Part shown: in pieces, positions 1 to 8,664 of the stretch
How the letters are laid out: the number at the start of each line of letters is the position of its first letter
How positions within the stretch are numbered: the first letter of the stretch is position 1
From: Chiayiivirga flava
GTDB lineage: Bacteria; Pseudomonadota; Gammaproteobacteria; Xanthomonadales; Xanthomonadaceae
Length of the DNA: 64,000 nucleotides
NCBI RefSeq assembly: GCF_014202825.1
Contig: NZ_JACHHP010000007.1
Location: forward strand, 1 to 64,000
Direction: 5' to 3'
Notes under the pieces: model-generated
The model's database searches: none
What the model was told of the DNA's origin: nothing
What the model saw: only the letters and a program-made list of their open reading frames with translations
Program-made: the position numbers and the translations under genes

Positions 1-2
1 CC

Positions 3-1202
3 GGCTACACCGGCCACCACGAACGCAAACAGTTCGGCGCCACCGCGGCCGGCATCAGCGGGCTCATCGACATGCACACCCGCTACTACGACCCGACCGC
101 GATGCGCTTCCTGCAGCCCGACAGCATCGTCCCCGACGTCTACCAACCGCTTGCGTTGAATCGCTTCGCCTACGTCTACAACAGCCCGACCGAACACGTC
201 GACCCCACCGGCATGGCCCCGCAGCTGCAGGAATCCCAGGCCCAGACCGCAAACCGCAACGCCGACGAACTGGACACCTTCGCCGCCGAGCGCGGCTTCG
301 GCTACAGCAACGGCGGCGGGCTCGGCAGCGCCCCGACGGGCACGCAGGCCGGCGATCTGCTTGCCGGCATGCGCGCCAGAAAGGTCGCCGGCGCGCACAT
401 GGCAACCAAGACAAGTCCTCTCCAACACAAATCGGTAGCGGACATGACGAGCGAAGAAAAATTCTGGTATCAGGCCTTCTACCGGGATGCTGAAAATTAC
501 AAGCGTGCTGGGAAATCTCCGCCATTTAATAATGTTGACGAATACATAGCGTGGAGGCACCAGTCGCGTGAGGCGCAGGCCATGGGTGTCAACAGTCGGA
601 TTCTAGAAATGATGGCGAAGCGGGCTCAGAAGGCGGCTGAACGATTCATGGGCAACGAAGCTACAGGGGCGGAGGGATATTCCGCCGCCTCGGCAGATGA
701 CGATATTTTCAAACCCTTGGAGGGCGGACAACTTGAGAAAATAATACAAAACGCGCTCGCGAGGCGAGTTGAAGACAGTGCGAAAGCGGGGGCTGCAAAT
801 ACTGTTACAGAAGTGGCTGGAGATATTTTATTTACCGGCCAAACTGGACTCTTACTGATGGAAACTGAGCCGCGCATGAAAGTAATGGAGGGTCTGAACA
901 AGTTGGGTGAGGCCATCTTCGACGATGAGAGCGGCTTGCAGGTCTGGATCGAACCGGACATCAGAATTACTGCTGCGCGAGTGTCCAATTTAATGAATTA
1001 CGTCGAAGAGAATGGGGTTTCCAGTCTGACCTCTCACGGCGGGGCAAGCTATGTCTTCACTTTCTTCAATGCGAGACAGGTCGATGATTTTAGAGCGACC
1101 ATGGTAAATACGGGTCTCTTTGGTGACAACGCGGGTGTCAGATATGAACACGACGAAGGAACTACGTATGTAACGGTGACGCCGGGTGGCTCGCGGAAAT
1201 AA
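3..1202 (+). CDS. Rhs/YD-repeat protein, C-terminal end with a variable tip (5' end outside the window)
   Basis: The frame is open from base 3, so the start lies upstream. The first ~65 residues carry the Rhs core signature: GYTGHHERKQFG, then GLIDMHTRYYDP, RFLQPDS, and the closing YVYNSPTEHVDPTG. Rhs proteins are large secreted or surface shells whose C-terminal tip, after the DPxG junction, is often a polymorphic toxin. The tip here (from about base 215) has about 330 residues. It matches no toxin family I recognise. From about base 430 its base composition drops clearly below the surrounding DNA, as expected for an exchanged tip. An insertion-sequence end starts immediately after the stop codon, and no immunity gene follows on the same strand. 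The Rhs assignment is firm; toxin activity is only inferred. Confidence 0.85.
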   Translation, partial: GYTGHHERKQFGATAAGISGLIDMHTRYYDPTAMRFLQPDSIVPDVYQPLALNRFAYVYNSPTEHVDPTGMAPQLQESQAQTANRNADELDTFAAERGFGYSNGGGLGSAPTGTQAGDLLAGMRARKVAGAHMATKTSPLQHKSVADMTSEEKFWYQAFYRDAENYKRAGKSPPFNNVDEYIAWRHQSREAQAMGVNSRILEMMAKRAQKAAERFMGNEATGAEGYSAASADDDIFKPLEGGQLEKIIQNALARRVEDSAKAGAANTVTEVAGDILFTGQTGLLLMETEPRMKVMEGLNKLGEAIFDDESGLQVWIEPDIRITAARVSNLMNYVEENGVSSLTSHGGASYVFTFFNARQVDDFRATMVNTGLFGDNAGVRYEHDEGTTYVTVTPGGSRK

Positions 1203-1438
1203 TGAAGCGAACCGCCCCGGGGAATCGTGGAGGCTCCAACTCTTGAAAAAATGGAGCCATGAAAAAGTCGAACACGTTTCCCCCTGAGACACGCGAACGT
1301 GCGATTCGGATGGTGCAGGAGCACCGCGGTGAGCACGCGTCGTTGTGGTTGGCGGTGGAGTCGATCGCCCCGAAGATTGACTGCGTGCCGCAGACGTTGC
1401 GGTCGTGGGTGCAGCGTCACGAGATCGAACTCGGTTGA
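1203..1438 (+). mobile_element. IS3-family insertion sequence, truncated left end
   Basis: Directly after the Rhs stop codon, TGAAGCGAACCGCCCCGGGG followed by GGAGGCT resembles the left terminal inverted repeat of IS3-family elements common in xanthomonads. A short orfA reading frame follows. No orfB and no matching right inverted repeat occur before the LacI gene, so this is a remnant that cannot move by itself. It sits exactly at the end of the Rhs tip and may have removed whatever followed. Confidence 0.7.
1259..1438 (+). pseudogene. IS3-family transposase OrfA, truncated
   Basis: A 59-residue frame begins [18 protein letters not shown] and continues [21 protein letters not shown] and [12 protein letters not shown]. 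This is the N-terminal helix-turn-helix half of IS3-group OrfA, the DNA-binding subunit produced with OrfB. Intact OrfA is about 90-100 residues. Here a stop codon ends it just after the helix-turn-helix, before the leucine zipper and the frameshift site. OrfB with its DDE catalytic domain is absent. The fragment is therefore not expected to be functional. Confidence 0.75.
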
Positions 1439-1440
1439 GC

Positions 1441-1456
1441 GATGCTGCATCGCGGC
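1441..1456 (+). repeat. 16-nt motif shared with the bgl/ABC ATPase promoter region (copy 1)
   Basis: GATGCTGCATCGCGGC contains the perfect 11-nt inverted repeat GATGC-T-GCATC. The identical 16 bases recur at 21939-21954. Both copies lie close to the LacI-type operator: this one is 15 nt upstream of it. It could be a second regulator site or a promoter component. Function unknown. Confidence 0.5.
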
Positions 1457-1470
1457 TTTACTTGCCGAAA

Positions 1471-1485
1471 TGGAAACGTTTACAT
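1471..1485 (+). promoter_or_regulatory. LacI-family operator upstream of the regulator gene
   Basis: TGGAAACGTTTACAT is a near-perfect palindrome around the central CG (ideal form TGTAAACGTTTACA), the classic LacI/GalR-family operator layout. It lies 62 nt before the LacI-family start codon. The identical 15 bases occur at 21884-21898. Autoregulation and control of the following transport and glycosidase genes are inferred. Confidence 0.75.
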
Positions 1486-1547
1486 TCGCGCCGGCCCGCT
1501 GCTCCGGCGGCTGGGCGCCACCGTTCCGGGGACAGAGCAGCGCAACA

Positions 1548-2588
1548 ATGTCGGTGACCATCAAGGATGTCGCCAAGGCCGCACGGGTGTCCGTGGCGTC
1601 GGTGTCGCGCGCCATGAACAACCACGAGAGCGTGTCCGACGCCGTGCGCGAGCGCGTCACCGCCGCCGCGCGCGAGCTGCACTACGTTCCGCACAGTGCC
1701 GCGCGCAGTCTCATCACCCGACGCACGCAGACCATCGGCGTGCTGCTGCCGGACCTGCACGGCGAGTTCTTCTCCGAACTGATCCGCGGCATCGACCAGG
1801 CCGCCCGCCGCGCCGGCATGCACATGCTGGTGTCGAGTTCGCACGGCGACAGCGAAGAAGCCGTGGCCGCCATCCGCACCATGCGCGGCCGCGTCGACGG
1901 CCTGCTGCTCATGTCGCCGCACATCGATGCCGGCGTGCTGCACGAGCACCTGCCCGCCGCGCTGCCGGTGGTGCTGATGAACACGCCGCTCGACACCGGC
2001 GACTACGACGCCATCACCATCGACAACTACTGGGGCGCGCACGCGATGGTGCGGCACCTGGTGCAGCGCGGCCACCGCCGCATCGCGCTGATCGCAGGAC
2101 CCGACCGCAACTTCGACGCGCAGGAGCGCCTGCGCGGCTACCGCGAGGCACTGGCCGAGCTGCTGCCGGACACGCGCGAGCAGGTCGTCGCCGGCGACTT
2201 CAGCGAGGAGGCCGGCTACCGCGCCGGGCAGTTGCTGCTCGCCCAGCACGCGCTGCCGGACGCGATCTTCGCGGCCAACGACATGATGGCCATCGGCTGC
2301 CTGTTCGCGCTCAACGAGGCCGGCGTCGTGGTGCCGCGCGACGTGGCGCTGGCCGGCTTCGACGACATTCCGATCGCGCGTTTCGTTTCGCCGCCGCTGA
2401 CCACGGTGCGCGTGCGGATCGCCGACCTGGGCCAGCAGGCCTTCGAGCGCCTGATGGCCGCGCTGCAACCCGACGACGCCCACCGCACCGCGCCGCAGAC
2501 CCTGCGCGCCGAGCTCGTGGTGCGGCAGTCCTGCGACCGTACCACCGCGTCAACCAACACCACCGAGGCATTGGACGCCCGCCCCTGA
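1548..2588 (+). CDS. LacI-family transcriptional regulator
   Basis: The product is a 346-residue sugar-responsive DNA-binding protein. An N-terminal LacI helix-turn-helix (VTIKDVAKAARVSVASVSR, residues 3-21) is followed by the hinge helix around SAARSL and a periplasmic-binding-protein-like effector domain (GVLLPDLHGEFFSELIRG through AGFDDIPIARFVSPPLTTV). The frame is open upstream, but MSVTIKDV is the usual N-terminus of the family, so the ATG at 1548 is chosen. A matching palindromic operator lies 62 nt upstream, and the same operator recurs before the beta-glucosidase. It therefore probably represses both sugar clusters in this window and is released by a glucose-containing oligosaccharide. 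The effector identity is inferred only from the neighbours. Confidence 0.92.
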   Translation: MSVTIKDVAKAARVSVASVSRAMNNHESVSDAVRERVTAAARELHYVPHSAARSLITRRTQTIGVLLPDLHGEFFSELIRGIDQAARRAGMHMLVSSSHGDSEEAVAAIRTMRGRVDGLLLMSPHIDAGVLHEHLPAALPVVLMNTPLDTGDYDAITIDNYWGAHAMVRHLVQRGHRRIALIAGPDRNFDAQERLRGYREALAELLPDTREQVVAGDFSEEAGYRAGQLLLAQHALPDAIFAANDMMAIGCLFALNEAGVVVPRDVALAGFDDIPIARFVSPPLTTVRVRIADLGQQAFERLMAALQPDDAHRTAPQTLRAELVVRQSCDRTTASTNTTEALDARP

Positions 2589-2681
2589 TGCACGCGACAC
2601 GCTGTTCCGACCGTCATCCGCTGCTGCTGCACGCAACCATCGAACACAAACACCGAACCGATCTGCCCGGGAGGGGACGCC

Positions 2682-5660
2682 ATGCGGTACCGCAATCCTA
2701 GAATCAACGGCGCCAAGCGCCATGTCCTGGCCGCCGCGCTCGCGAGCTGCCTGCTGATGGCGTCCGGCGCGCACGCGCAGAGCACGTCGTCCACGTTGCG
2801 CGGCACGGTTACCACGCAGGAAGCGCCCGCGCCCGGGGCCGAGGTCGTGGTCACCAACACCGCCACGGGGCTCACCCGCCGCACGCTGTCGCGCGAGGAC
2901 GGCGGCTATTCGATCGCCGGTCTGCCGCCGGGCACGTACCGCATCGAGGTCGATGCGGGCGGCAGGATGACGCAGCAGGTCGTCACGCTGGCCGTGGCGC
3001 AGACCGCGACCGTCGACCTGGGTGTCGACGGCGCAGCGATGGCCGATGCGACCACGCTCGAATCGGTGGAGGTGATCGGCGTCAGCGTGCAGGAAACCCG
3101 CACCTCCGAGATTTCCACCTTCATCACGCCGCAGCAGATCGACGCACTGCCGCAGGTGTCGCGCAACTTCCTCGCGTTTGCCGACATCGTGCCGGGCGTG
3201 CAGTTCGAGGAGGGCCAGGACGGCTCCACCCGGCTGCGCGGCGGCGCGCAGAACTCCAACGGCATCAACGTCTACATCGACGGCGTCGGACAGAAGAATT
3301 ACGTGCTCAAGGGCGGCATCAGCGGCCAGGATTCGAGCCGCGGCAGCCCGTTCCCGCAGTCCGCCATCTCCGAATACAAGGTCATCACGCAGAACTACAA
3401 GGCCGAGTTCGACCAGCTCAGCAGTGCCGCCGTCGTGGCCGCGACCAAGTCGGGCACCAACGAGTTCGAAGGCAACGTGTTCTACGACCGCACCACCGAT
3501 TCGTGGCGTGCGACGCGGCCGAGCGAAGCGCTCGCCGGCAAGCTCGACACCAAGGACGAGCAGTACGGCGTCAGCCTCGGCGGTCCGATCGTGCAGGACC
3601 TGCTGCATTTCTTCGTCTCGTACGAAGCCAAGGAACTCGTCAGCCCGCGCGACATCACGCTCGGAACCAACATCGATCCGGCCACGGTGCCCGACGACCT
3701 GCGCGACCTGCTCGGCAGCGTCACCGCACCGTTCGACATGGACCTGTATTTCGGCAAGCTGACGTGGTCGCCGGACGAGAACAACATCGTCGACTTCACC
3801 GTGAAGGTCCGCAACGAGTCCGAAATCACCGGCCTCGGCGGCGCCAATACCGCCAGCTACGGTTCGTCGAAGGACACCGAGGAAACCCGTGCCGACCTGC
3901 GCTGGCAGTACAGCAACGAGCGCTTCCTCAACGAGATGCACATCACGCACGAGGATTCGTTCTTCGCGCCGCGTCCGGTCACCATCGGCCCGGGCTACAA
4001 CTTCGTCGGCGGCCCCAACCGCGACGCCATCATCAACCTGGGCGGCGGCCGCGACTATCAGGACAAGGGCCAGAAGGGTTACGGCTTCCAGAACGACTTC
4101 ACCATCTTCGCCGGCGATCACACGCTGAAGATGGGCGTCAAGTACAAGAACGTGGAGATCAACGCGTTCGAGCAGCAGCCCTACAACCCGCAGTACCAGT
4201 TCCGCGTCGAGGACATCGCCGCCGGCTACACCGATCCGAGCCAGGTCACGTTCGGCGCCGTCGTGCCGGGTCTCAACGATCGCAACATCACGAGCAAGAA
4301 CAAGCAGTACGGCCTGTATTTCCAGGACGACTGGGAAGTGAACGACAAGCTGATCCTCAACCTCGGCCTGCGCTGGGATTACGAGGAAACTCCGGGATAC
4401 CTCGACTACGTCACGCGTCCCGAACTCGTGACGGCGCTGCGCGGCTGGAGCAATCTGCAGAACGCCGACTACGACATCGAGGACTACATCAGCAACGGCA
4501 ACAACCGCGACGCGTTCAAGGACGCCTTCCAGCCGCGCATCGGTTTCTCGTACGACCTGTTCGGCGACGAGCAGCACGTGATCTTCGGTGGCCTCGGCCG
4601 CTCGTACGACCGCAATCTGTGGGATTACCTCGCGCTCGAGCAGTCCAAGGGCACGTTCCCGGCCTACGAATACCGTTTCGCCGCGCCGAGCAATCCGGAT
4701 TGCGCCACCCAGGCCAACTGCCTGGGCGAATGGAACGACTCCTATCTCGATCCGCAGGTGCTGTACGCGCTCGTCGCTGCCAATCCGAATCTCGGCGGCG
4801 AGATCAACCTGATGAACAACAACCTGAAGACGCCGTATTCCGACCAGCTCAGCTTCGGCGTGCGGAACACGGTTGGCCAGTGGAACACGTCGGTCACGCT
4901 GTCGCGCGTGGAAAGCCACGACGGCATCATCTTCTCGCTCGGCAACCGCTGGCCCGACGGCGGCTTCCGCGATCCCAACCGTCCCGGTTCGACGTGGGGC
5001 GGGCAGCCGTGGGGCTTCCCGATTCCCGGCTTCGGTACGCTGATCCTTGCCGACAACGGCATCGAGACGCGTGCGAACTCGCTGCTCGTGTCGCTCGAGA
5101 AGCCGTTCACCGAAGCGTCGAACTGGGGCACGACGATCGCGCTGACCTTCACGGACGCGGAAGAAAACCGCTCCAACGCCGCGGCCTCGGACGAGCACTA
5201 CGTGTTCGACTATCCGAATCTCGACGAAGCCGGCTGGCAGCGCGCCGTCGGCGTGCCGCGCAGCCGCCTGGTGGCGACGGGCATCGTCGGCCTGCCGTGG
5301 GACGTGCGCCTGTCGGGCAAGATCACGGTGGAAAGCCCGGTGGTCAAGGACGCGGTCGACTGCTACACCAACGCGCATCCGCAGGACTACTACTGCCAGT
5401 TCAACGCGTTCGAGGTCGACGGCACGTTCGGGCATCGCCAGGTCGATCTGTCGCTGACCAAGGACTTCCGCTTCGGCGAGGACTACTCGGCCAACTTCCG
5501 CATCGACGCATTGAACGTGTTCAACCACACCAACTATCTCGACTACGACACCTGGCGCGGCAACTTCGGTGGACCGAACCCGAACTTCCAGGCGCGCAAC
5601 GGTCTTGCGACCGCATGGCCGCCGCGCATGGTCAAGCTTTCGGTCGGCTTCAACTGGTAA
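2682..5660 (+). CDS. TonB-dependent receptor with N-terminal carboxypeptidase-regulatory-like domain
   Basis: The product is a 992-residue outer-membrane receptor. A signal peptide ends near GAHAQ (about residue 32). A carboxypeptidase-regulatory-like beta-sandwich follows (about 35-105, with GGYSIAGLPPGTYRIEV). Then comes the plug (about 125-235, with RLRGGAQNSNGINVYIDGVG) and a long beta-barrel ending in KLSVGFNW, the terminal aromatic expected for outer-membrane insertion. A strong ribosome site (GGGAGGGG) precedes the ATG. In this locus it should bring oligosaccharides across the outer membrane using TonB energy. It sits between the LacI regulator and a GH144-like glucanase, which fits a sugar-specific receptor. 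The exact glycan cannot be read from sequence. Confidence 0.92.
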   Translation: MRYRNPRINGAKRHVLAAALASCLLMASGAHAQSTSSTLRGTVTTQEAPAPGAEVVVTNTATGLTRRTLSREDGGYSIAGLPPGTYRIEVDAGGRMTQQVVTLAVAQTATVDLGVDGAAMADATTLESVEVIGVSVQETRTSEISTFITPQQIDALPQVSRNFLAFADIVPGVQFEEGQDGSTRLRGGAQNSNGINVYIDGVGQKNYVLKGGISGQDSSRGSPFPQSAISEYKVITQNYKAEFDQLSSAAVVAATKSGTNEFEGNVFYDRTTDSWRATRPSEALAGKLDTKDEQYGVSLGGPIVQDLLHFFVSYEAKELVSPRDITLGTNIDPATVPDDLRDLLGSVTAPFDMDLYFGKLTWSPDENNIVDFTVKVRNESEITGLGGANTASYGSSKDTEETRADLRWQYSNERFLNEMHITHEDSFFAPRPVTIGPGYNFVGGPNRDAIINLGGGRDYQDKGQKGYGFQNDFTIFAGDHTLKMGVKYKNVEINAFEQQPYNPQYQFRVEDIAAGYTDPSQVTFGAVVPGLNDRNITSKNKQYGLYFQDDWEVNDKLILNLGLRWDYEETPGYLDYVTRPELVTALRGWSNLQNADYDIEDYISNGNNRDAFKDAFQPRIGFSYDLFGDEQHVIFGGLGRSYDRNLWDYLALEQSKGTFPAYEYRFAAPSNPDCATQANCLGEWNDSYLDPQVLYALVAANPNLGGEINLMNNNLKTPYSDQLSFGVRNTVGQWNTSVTLSRVESHDGIIFSLGNRWPDGGFRDPNRPGSTWGGQPWGFPIPGFGTLILADNGIETRANSLLVSLEKPFTEASNWGTTIALTFTDAEENRSNAAASDEHYVFDYPNLDEAGWQRAVGVPRSRLVATGIVGLPWDVRLSGKITVESPVVKDAVDCYTNAHPQDYYCQFNAFEVDGTFGHRQVDLSLTKDFRFGEDYSANFRIDALNVFNHTNYLDYDTWRGNFGGPNPNFQARNGLATAWPPRMVKLSVGFNW

Positions 5661-5669
5661 GGCTTCACC

Positions 5670-5692
5670 GGAACGCTCCTTGCGGGCGTTCC
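5670..5692 (+). terminator. Hairpin after the TonB receptor gene
   Basis: GGAACGC and GCGTTCC pair with a 9-nt loop, 9 nt after the receptor stop codon. No clear T run follows, so it may be a weak terminator or an RNA-stability hairpin that uncouples receptor expression from the downstream genes. Confidence 0.4.
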
Positions 5693-5730
5693 CGTTCCGC
5701 CGCGCGGCGCATCGTCGCGCGGTGGCGCAC

Positions 5731-5760
5731 GGACCGCCGTCTCCCGCGGCGCGGCGGTCC
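5731..5760 (+). terminator. GC-rich hairpin between receptor and GH144 genes
   Basis: GGACCGCCG and CGGCGGTCC form a 9-bp stem with a 12-nt loop, followed by GCTTCTTCC, which is only a weak pyrimidine tail. With the hairpin at 5670 it could cause differential expression across the operon. Confidence 0.4.
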
Positions 5761-5810
5761 GCTTCTTCCAACCCGGATCGCATGAGGTGATCCGCGCCGC
5801 GGACAGGACG

Positions 5811-7352
5811 ATGCGAATGTTCCGGAACGTGCGAGCGGCAGTGTGGGGATGGGCGGCCTGTGCGCTGCTCGGTTGGGCTTGGCAGGGCGGTCTCGTCAAC
5901 GCGCAGCCCACCGACCCGCCGCTCCCCGCCCCCACGCATTCGCGCGAGCTGCCGGCGTTCTTCGGCGACATCGAAAAACGCACGTTCGACTACTTCTGGG
6001 AGACCACCAATCCGGTCAACGGGCTGGTGCCCGATCGTTATCCGTACGACGAGCCGTTCGCGAGCATCGCGGCGATGGGGTTCGGACTCACCGCGTATCC
6101 GATCGCGTCCGAACGCGGCTGGATCACGCGCGAGCAGGCATGCGAACGCGTGCTGACCACGCTGCGGTTCCTGCATGACGCACCGCAGGGCGACGCGCCG
6201 ACCGGCACCGCCGGCCACCGCGGCTTCTTCTATCACTTCCTGGAGCTGCAGAGCGGACACCGCTACAAGGCCTGGGTGGAACTGTCCACGGTCGACACGG
6301 CGCTGCTGCTCGGCGGCGTGCTGTTCGCGCAGACCTGGTTCGATCGCGACGAGGCCGACGACGCGGAGATCCGCCAACTCGCTGACGCGATCTACCGCCG
6401 CGTCGACTGGCCGTGGATGCAGCAACGCGGCGCGCTGATCTCGATGGGCTGGTATCCGGAGCGCGGTTTCATCGACCACGACTGGGGCGGCTACAACGAG
6501 GCCATGCTCGTCTACCTGCTGGCGCTAGGCTCGCCGACGCATCCGGTGGGGCCGGAGGCCTGGCGCGAGTGGGCATCCACCTACGACGACAGCTGGGCGA
6601 AGTACTACGGCCAGACCCATCTGGGCTTCGGACCGATGTTCGGCCACCAGTACTCGCACGTGTGGGTGGATTTCCGCGGCATCCGCGACGCCTACATGCG
6701 CGACCGCAACAGCGACTACTTCATCAACAGCCGCAAGGCCACGCTCGCGCAGCGCAACTACGCCATCGCCAACCCGCTCGGCTTCAAGAGCTATGGCAAG
6801 AACGTGTGGGGCCTCACCGCGAGCGATGGCCCCGGCCATTTCGTGCAGCAGCGCGAGGGCGGCGTGCGCATCTTCCGCGGCTATTCGGCCCGCGGCGCCG
6901 GCAGCAAGGATGCCTACGACGACGGCACCATCGCGCCGACCGCGGCGCTCGGCTCGCTGCCGTTCGCGCCGGAGATCGTGATCCCTGCCACGCGCACGCT
7001 GCTCAAGCGCTACAAGGAACAGATCTACGGCGAGTACGGATTCCTCGACGCGTTCAATCGCAGTTTCGACTACGACGTGCCGCTCAAATACGGCAAGCGC
7101 ATTCCGGGTTGGGGCTGGGTCGCCGACCAGTACATCGGCATCGACCAGGGTCCGATCCTGCTGATGATCCAGAACTACCGCAACGGCCGCGTGTGGCAGG
7201 TGATGCGGCGCAATCCGCATCTGCGCCTCGGGCTCGAACGCGCGGGTTTCAGCGGCGGCTGGCTCGACGCGCCGGTGGGGACGCGGATGTCGCGCACGGG
7301 AAAGGTGCTCGGTGCGCCGACGCCGCGCGCCGCGATGGACACGAACCGCTGA
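5811..7352 (+). CDS. GH144-like (glucoamylase-family) endo-beta-glucanase, exported
   Basis: The product is 513 residues with an N-terminal signal peptide ending near GLVNAQP. The mature protein follows the pattern of the family often annotated 'glucoamylase family protein' and now GH144. Marks are FDYFWETTNPVNGLVPDRYP, ASIAAMGFGLTAYPI, ERGWITREQA, GFFYHFLELQSG, ELSTVDTALLLGGVLFAQ and GYNEAMLVYLLALGSP. Characterised GH144 enzymes are endo-beta-1,2-glucanases with an (alpha/alpha)6 fold. An upstream in-frame GTG at 5787 exists, but ATG 5811 with GGACAGG before it gives a cleaner signal peptide. It sits between a TonB receptor and a sugar ABC importer, as expected for a periplasmic or secreted depolymerase. 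Family assignment is good; beta-1,2 specificity is inferred from the family. Confidence 0.82.
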   Translation: MRMFRNVRAAVWGWAACALLGWAWQGGLVNAQPTDPPLPAPTHSRELPAFFGDIEKRTFDYFWETTNPVNGLVPDRYPYDEPFASIAAMGFGLTAYPIASERGWITREQACERVLTTLRFLHDAPQGDAPTGTAGHRGFFYHFLELQSGHRYKAWVELSTVDTALLLGGVLFAQTWFDRDEADDAEIRQLADAIYRRVDWPWMQQRGALISMGWYPERGFIDHDWGGYNEAMLVYLLALGSPTHPVGPEAWREWASTYDDSWAKYYGQTHLGFGPMFGHQYSHVWVDFRGIRDAYMRDRNSDYFINSRKATLAQRNYAIANPLGFKSYGKNVWGLTASDGPGHFVQQREGGVRIFRGYSARGAGSKDAYDDGTIAPTAALGSLPFAPEIVIPATRTLLKRYKEQIYGEYGFLDAFNRSFDYDVPLKYGKRIPGWGWVADQYIGIDQGPILLMIQNYRNGRVWQVMRRNPHLRLGLERAGFSGGWLDAPVGTRMSRTGKVLGAPTPRAAMDTNR

Positions 7353-7374
7353 TGCGATCCGGCGCGCACCGCAC

Positions 7375-8658
7375 GTGAGAACGGTCGCCGGTCTCGTCGC
7401 AGGCGCGCTGCTGCTGCTCGCAGGCTGCGGCACGCCGCGCGACGACGTGCAGGAATTGCGTTTCTGGGTGATCGGGCGCGAAGGCGAAGTGCTGGTCAGC
7501 ACGCTGCTGCCGGAGTTCGAGCGCGAACACCCGCAGATCCGTGTTCGTGTGCAGACGCTGCCGTGGACCGCAGCGCACGCCAAGCTGCTGACGGCGTTCG
7601 CGTCCGACGCGTTGCCGGACGTGTTCCAGCTCGGCAACACCTGGCTGCCGGAGTTCGCCGCCATCGGCGCGCTGGCGCCGCTCGATGCGCGCCTGTCCGC
7701 ATCGAAGACGATGTGGGCCGACGATTACTTTCCCGGCATCCTCGACACCAACCGCGTCGACGGCACGCTGTACGGCGTGCCGTGGAACGTCGACACGCGC
7801 CTTCTGTTCTACCGCACCGACGTGCTGGCGAAACTCGGCTTCGACGCGCCGCCGCAGACCTGGGACGAGTGGCGCACGATGCAGGCGGCGATCAAGCGCG
7901 ACGTGGGGCCGGACCGCTACGCCGTGCTGCTGCCCCTCAACGAGTTCGAACCGCAGCTCGCACTCGCGCTGCAGCAGGACGAGCCGCTGCTGCGCGACGG
8001 CGGCCGCTACGGCAATTTCCGCAGCGAGGGGTTCCGCAGCGCGCTCGGCTTCTACCACGAGATGTTCGAAAAATCGTGGGCGCCGAAGATGACCAACACG
8101 CAGATCGCGAACGTGTGGGTCGAGTTCGGGCGCGGCTTCTATGCGTTCTACATTTCCGGCCCGTGGAACATTGCCGAGTTCAGGAAGCGCTTGCCGGAGT
8201 CGCTCAAGGACGCGTGGTCGACCGCGATGCTGCCCGGCCCCGACGGGCCCGGCGCATCGACCGCGGGCGGGTCGAGCATGGTGCTGAACGTGCGCGGCAA
8301 GAACCAGGATGCGGCGTGGACGCTGATCGAATTCCTTTCGCAGCCGCGCATCCAGCGCGAGCTCAACCGGCAGCTGGGTTCGCTGCCGTCGCGGCGGTCG
8401 AGCTGGGATGATCCGGAACTTGCGGGCGACAAGTACGCGCAGGCGTTCCGCGCCCAGCTCGAACGGGTGAAAGCGACGCCGAAAGTGCCGGAATGGGAGC
8501 AGATCGCACAGGAGATGCGTGTGGTGTCCGAGCGGCTGGTGGCGGGCGAGTTCGATCTTAATCGCGCCGTGGAGGTGCTCGATGCGCGCGCCGACCGGAT
8601 CCTCGAGAAGCGGCGCTGGATGCTCGACCGCGCACGGGAGACGACCGATGCGCAGTGA
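7375..8658 (+). CDS. ABC sugar-importer substrate-binding lipoprotein
   Basis: This is a family 1 extracellular solute-binding protein of 427 residues. The lipoprotein signal LLLLAGC (Cys18 from the GTG start) anchors it in the inner membrane facing the periplasm. The body shows the usual binding-protein pattern: LPEFEREHPQIRVRVQTLPW, LPDVFQLGNTWLPEF, YGVPWNVDTRLLFYRTD and, late, a GGSSMVLN segment. The GTG at 7375 is chosen because it yields an ordinary lipoprotein signal and avoids overlap with the glucanase gene 22 nt upstream; no strong ribosome site is visible. Two permease genes follow within a few bases. It presumably captures the oligosaccharide released by the neighbouring glucanase. 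Confidence 0.88.
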   Translation: MRTVAGLVAGALLLLAGCGTPRDDVQELRFWVIGREGEVLVSTLLPEFEREHPQIRVRVQTLPWTAAHAKLLTAFASDALPDVFQLGNTWLPEFAAIGALAPLDARLSASKTMWADDYFPGILDTNRVDGTLYGVPWNVDTRLLFYRTDVLAKLGFDAPPQTWDEWRTMQAAIKRDVGPDRYAVLLPLNEFEPQLALALQQDEPLLRDGGRYGNFRSEGFRSALGFYHEMFEKSWAPKMTNTQIANVWVEFGRGFYAFYISGPWNIAEFRKRLPESLKDAWSTAMLPGPDGPGASTAGGSSMVLNVRGKNQDAAWTLIEFLSQPRIQRELNRQLGSLPSRRSSWDDPELAGDKYAQAFRAQLERVKATPKVPEWEQIAQEMRVVSERLVAGEFDLNRAVEVLDARADRILEKRRWMLDRARETTDAQ

Positions 8659-8664
8659 CGCGGC

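Noticed and set aside
1299-1547. Extended N-terminus of the LacI-family regulator
   Set aside because: The added 83 codons cross the insertion-sequence fragment and the operator; the conserved helix-turn-helix begins at 1548.
2550-6479. Open frame of 1309 codons on the minus strand opposite the TonB receptor
   Set aside because: It is antisense to two clear genes, has the Arg/Val/Asp-rich composition of a GC-rich shadow frame and no family motif.
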